Shown: positions 61,983 to 64,000 of the stretch, one piece after another | How the letters are laid out: every line of letters starts with the position of its first letter | How positions within the stretch are numbered: position 1 is the first letter of the stretch | Source: Bacteroidales bacterium | GTDB lineage: Bacteria > Bacteroidota > Bacteroidia > Bacteroidales > Marinilabiliaceae | Direction: 5' to 3' | Length of the DNA stretch: 64,000 bases | NCBI GenBank assembly: GCA_024401395.1 | Contig: JAKSLD010000001.1 | Location: 186,001-250,000, forward strand | Program-made: the position numbers and the translations under genes | Notes under the pieces: generated by a model | The model's input: the letters and a program-made list of their open reading frames with translations, nothing else | The model's database searches: none | Told to the model about the DNA's origin: nothing

Positions 61983-63239
61983 ATGAAACATATCATTTCT
62001 ATTTTGTATGCTATTGGCATGCCTTTTTACGGATTCGTATTGAACATAGTGGCTATGTTCGGACATAAGAAGGCAAAATTACTCGTTAACGGAAGAAAAG
62101 ATACTTGGGAGAAACTCAAGACATACGACAATTCTACTTCTTGTATATGGATACATGCTGCATCATTGGGCGAATTCGAGCAAGGTCGCCCTATCATTGA
62201 AGCAATACGCGCAAAGTATCCTAACAAAAAAATCGTCTTGACATTCTACTCCCCTTCAGGATATGAGGTTAGAAAGAATTACAAGGAAGTTGATTTAGTA
62301 TGCTATTTGCCTTCGGACAGAAGTGGCAACGCTAAACGCTTCATCGAAGCTATCAATCCAGAAATGGCTTTCTTTGTCAAATACGAATTCTGGCATCATT
62401 ATATAAACGAGATCCATAAAAGGGGCATAGCACTATACGGCGTATCTGTAATATTCAGAGACACTCAGCCTTTCTTCAAGTCTTGGGGAGGTTGGTTTAG
62501 GGATATGCTGCACAAGTATACTAGAATATATGTTCAGGATCAGTTGTCGGCCGACCTTCTGAAATCAATCGGCATAGAAGATAATAAATATGTAGTGGCA
62601 GGCGATACTCGTTTCGACAGAGTTAGACAGATAGCTTCTAATGCTAAGGACGTAGAAATAGTAGAGCGTTTCGTAAAGAATGCCTCAAGAGTCATTGTTA
62701 TGGGTAGTGCATGGCCTCCAGATGACGAGGTTGTATTCCCATACATCAACAATGCTCCTAAGGACGTCAAGCTGATAGTTGCACCTCACGAGATACACTC
62801 TGAACGTATCAAGGGTCTTGTCGGCAGATTATCCGTAAAGACGTCTTTGTACACAGAGCCAGCATCTGACCTGGAAGATTGCCAGGTATTGGTAGTGAAC
62901 ACTATCGGATTATTGTCTACTATATATAAGTATGGACAAATCGGATATATAGGTGGCGGATTTGGCGTCGGCATACACAATACATTGGAGGCTGCGACAT
63001 ATTCTATGCCTGTTTTATTCGGTCCTAACTATAAACGCTTCAAGGAAGCTGTAGATTTGATTGATTGTGGCGGAGGCTTCTGCATAAAATCAAAGGAAGA
63101 CGTCAAGGGAAAACTAGATTTGTGGCTAAACGACCAGAATGCCTTGGCAACAGCAGGCGAGGCCGCAGGCAAGTATGTAGCATCAATGTGTGGTGCCACA
63201 GAAAAGATAATGGCTGAAATTGAAGCTAAATTAGCCTGA
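61983..63239 (+). CDS. waaA: 3-deoxy-D-manno-octulosonic acid (Kdo) transferase
   Basis: This protein of 418 residues is a GT30 enzyme that adds Kdo to lipid A precursors in the inner membrane. It has an N-terminal membrane anchor ('IISILYAIGMPFYGFVLNIV'), the catalytic region 'IWIHAASLGEFEQGRPIIEA' (Glu acting as base), 'LTFYSPSGYEV', 'FFVKYEFWHHYINEIHKRGI', 'SVIFRDTQPFFK', 'AGDTRFDRV', 'MGSAWPPDDEV', 'APHEIH', and 'GYIGGGFGVGIHNTLEAATY' with the donor-binding Glu. The frame extends upstream to 61938 inside the phosphatase gene; the start at 61983, 10 bases after that stop, gives the normal N-terminus. Presence of this gene shows a Gram-negative outer membrane. Confidence 0.95.
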   Translation: MKHIISILYAIGMPFYGFVLNIVAMFGHKKAKLLVNGRKDTWEKLKTYDNSTSCIWIHAASLGEFEQGRPIIEAIRAKYPNKKIVLTFYSPSGYEVRKNYKEVDLVCYLPSDRSGNAKRFIEAINPEMAFFVKYEFWHHYINEIHKRGIALYGVSVIFRDTQPFFKSWGGWFRDMLHKYTRIYVQDQLSADLLKSIGIEDNKYVVAGDTRFDRVRQIASNAKDVEIVERFVKNASRVIVMGSAWPPDDEVVFPYINNAPKDVKLIVAPHEIHSERIKGLVGRLSVKTSLYTEPASDLEDCQVLVVNTIGLLSTIYKYGQIGYIGGGFGVGIHNTLEAATYSMPVLFGPNYKRFKEAVDLIDCGGGFCIKSKEDVKGKLDLWLNDQNALATAGEAAGKYVASMCGATEKIMAEIEAKLA

Positions 63240-63282
63240 ATTCGCAATCAGTGTATTCAAGGGTTCTCTTGTCTCGCATAAT

Positions 63283-63321
63283 AAAAAACTGCGAGCAACA
63301 AGGGACTTCCCTTATACTAGC
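63283..63321 (+). repeat. Dispersed head-plus-11-base element, copy G
   Basis: An exact head is at 63283-63299, followed by AAGGGACTTCC (63300) and CTTATACTAGC (63311), the same two units as in copies B and D. A third unit is doubtful. The second unit overlaps the stop codon of the minus-strand small ORF at 63317-63481. Confidence 0.88.
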
Positions 63322-63481
63322 CTATGAGTACACGGAACAAAAAGAAAGAGAAAATAAATAGAAGAGCTATCAATCCGACTTCGGCCAACGAATAAAGAAA
63401 TATCTTCTTTTTCAACTGGTCGGAGTCTGAAAGTTTATCTTTCGACTTAAACAAATTAGATATGGCCATTCTCTTTCCCAT
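63317..63481 (-). CDS. Small single-pass membrane protein (54 codons)
   Basis: Reading the minus strand from 63481 gives 54 residues. A basic, polar N-terminus ('MGKRMAISNLFKSKDKLSDS') is followed by 'QLKKKIFLYSLAEVGLIALL' and the hydrophobic run 'FIFSFFLFRVLIG', then TAG. This is a clear cytoplasmic-in, single-helix layout. A TAACTTTG -7 box lies only 7 bases before the first ATG, so translation may be leaderless or start at Met5 (63469). I do not recognise a family. The stop codon lies inside an element unit. It converges on waaA and is just downstream of folB on the same strand. Confidence 0.7.
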   Translation of the reverse strand: MGKRMAISNLFKSKDKLSDSDQLKKKIFLYSLAEVGLIALLFIFSFFLFRVLIG

Positions 63482-63488
63482 AACGATA

Positions 63489-63496
63489 CAAAGTTA
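63489..63496 (-). promoter_or_regulatory. -7 box of the small membrane-protein gene
   Basis: On the minus strand TAACTTTG lies at 63496-63489, 7 bases before the first ATG (63481) and 19 before the second (63469). No TTTG box sits at the usual distance upstream. Confidence 0.5.
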
Positions 63497-63602
63497 GGCA
63501 AAAGATTCCAAGCCGTACTGACAAATATTTTCGCAATTTGGGGGAATTATTTCCATTTCAAGTTAAAAAAACTTGAAAATTTTTCTCTACGTAACATTAA
63601 CG

Positions 63603-63962
63603 TTAAAATGTAACGATTACAGCAACATCTTTCATCTTTCCTCCAACTGGCGGCGCCATCTTGGCAACCCTGATCCAAATGCGGGATAAAACATCCTTAT
63701 CATAGCGCTGACGGATAGCTTTCCCTATGTTACACGCTACTGTTTCTATGAGATGTTGAGTCTTTAACATTTCTTCCTTAACAATCTCATACACCTCAAC
63801 ATAATTAAGAGCATCCCTTACATTATCTGTAACGATAGTTTTATCAATATTTACATCAAGTTTAATATCGACTTCATATCGATTACCCACTATCTGCTCT
63901 TGCTTATAGCAGCCATGATAGGCCCAAAGCTCTATTTTATCTAATTCAATTGTAGCTGTCAT
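63603..63962 (-). CDS. folB: Dihydroneopterin aldolase
   Basis: This 119-residue protein has FolB features: 'IELDKIELWAYHGCYKQEQI', where the Tyr/His pair and a later Lys are expected at the active site, 'YEVDIKLDVNI', 'ALNYVEVYEIVKEEM' (substrate-binding Glu), 'LIETVACNIGKAI', and 'IWIRVAKMAPPVGGKMKDVAV' with the catalytic Lys. It splits dihydroneopterin to 6-hydroxymethyl-dihydropterin and glycolaldehyde in folate synthesis. The frame extends to 63989, but the ATG at 63962 starts with 'MTATIELDKIELWAYHG' and follows a -7 box. Confidence 0.93.
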   Translation of the reverse strand: MTATIELDKIELWAYHGCYKQEQIVGNRYEVDIKLDVNIDKTIVTDNVRDALNYVEVYEIVKEEMLKTQHLIETVACNIGKAIRQRYDKDVLSRIWIRVAKMAPPVGGKMKDVAVIVTF

Positions 63963-63966
63963 AGTG

Positions 63967-63974
63967 CAAAAATA
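63967..63974 (-). promoter_or_regulatory. -7 box of folB
   Basis: On the minus strand TATTTTTG (TAnnTTTG) lies at 63974-63967, only 4 bases before the ATG at 63962, which implies a very short or absent leader. The -33 region would lie near the window end and is not convincing. Confidence 0.45.
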
Positions 63975-64000
63975 CATAATATGGCTCAACTTTAGCGTAT

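Overview
The window comes from a member of the Bacteroidales (phylum Bacteroidota), probably an uncultured one. The evidence is the promoter style (-7 boxes of the form TAnnTTTG, in two cases with a TTTG box 18-20 bases upstream), A-rich leaders without clear Shine-Dalgarno sites, and the gene content. That content includes a SprB-type giant adhesin, a GSCFA protein, the GDE / GT4 / GH57 / GT35 glycogen cluster, an ileS-dksA-lspA cluster with a cysteine-poor DksA relative, a reg-prop propeller sensor, and a two-gene MacB-like ABC transporter. I cannot name a genus from sequence alone.

Region 1 (1-26765, minus strand) is one uninterrupted reading frame of at least 8921 codons that runs out of the left edge. 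It starts with an extended signal peptide, has an N-terminal part of roughly 2200-2400 residues (about 26.7 to 20 kb), and then dozens of SprB-like modules of about 90-100 residues. The modules form higher-order repeats: nine-module units (about 2.4-2.6 kb) between 12.7 and 7.6 kb and six-module units (about 1.9 kb) between 5.9 kb and the left edge.

Region 2 (27.4-34.3 kb, plus strand) holds housekeeping genes: dprA, an M23 peptidase, thiL, ruvA, a family-2 glycosyltransferase, folE and an Mrp/ApbC-type ATPase. Region 3 (34.3-36.4 kb) has a repeat-rich spacer, a small secreted protein of unknown function and a GSCFA protein. Region 4 (36.6-43.9 kb) is a four-gene glycogen operon: debranching enzyme, GT4 glycogen synthase-like enzyme, GH57 protein with a substituted catalytic Asp, and alpha-glucan phosphorylase.

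Region 5 (44.1-51.6 kb) holds a small membrane protein gene (minus), then ileS, a TraR/DksA-like gene, lspA (TTG start), a radical SAM gene, an alanine dehydrogenase-like gene and tRNA-Ser(TGA). Region 6 (51.8-56.5 kb) has a MacB-like ABC transporter (minus) facing away from a two-component pair: a receiver-Fis regulator without an AAA+ domain and a membrane histidine kinase. Region 7 (56.5-64 kb) has a second M23 peptidase, dxr, a large propeller-SpoIIE phosphatase, the Kdo transferase gene, an unlisted 54-codon membrane protein and folB.

The most unusual signal is a dispersed short element found seven times. A 17-base head (consensus AAAAAACTGCGAGCAAC) is followed by an array of degenerate units with an exact 11-base period. 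It lies in intergenic DNA at five sites and inside coding sequence at two, where it supplies part of an M23 peptidase and essentially the whole N-terminal membrane segment of the histidine kinase. I do not recognise it as a named family.
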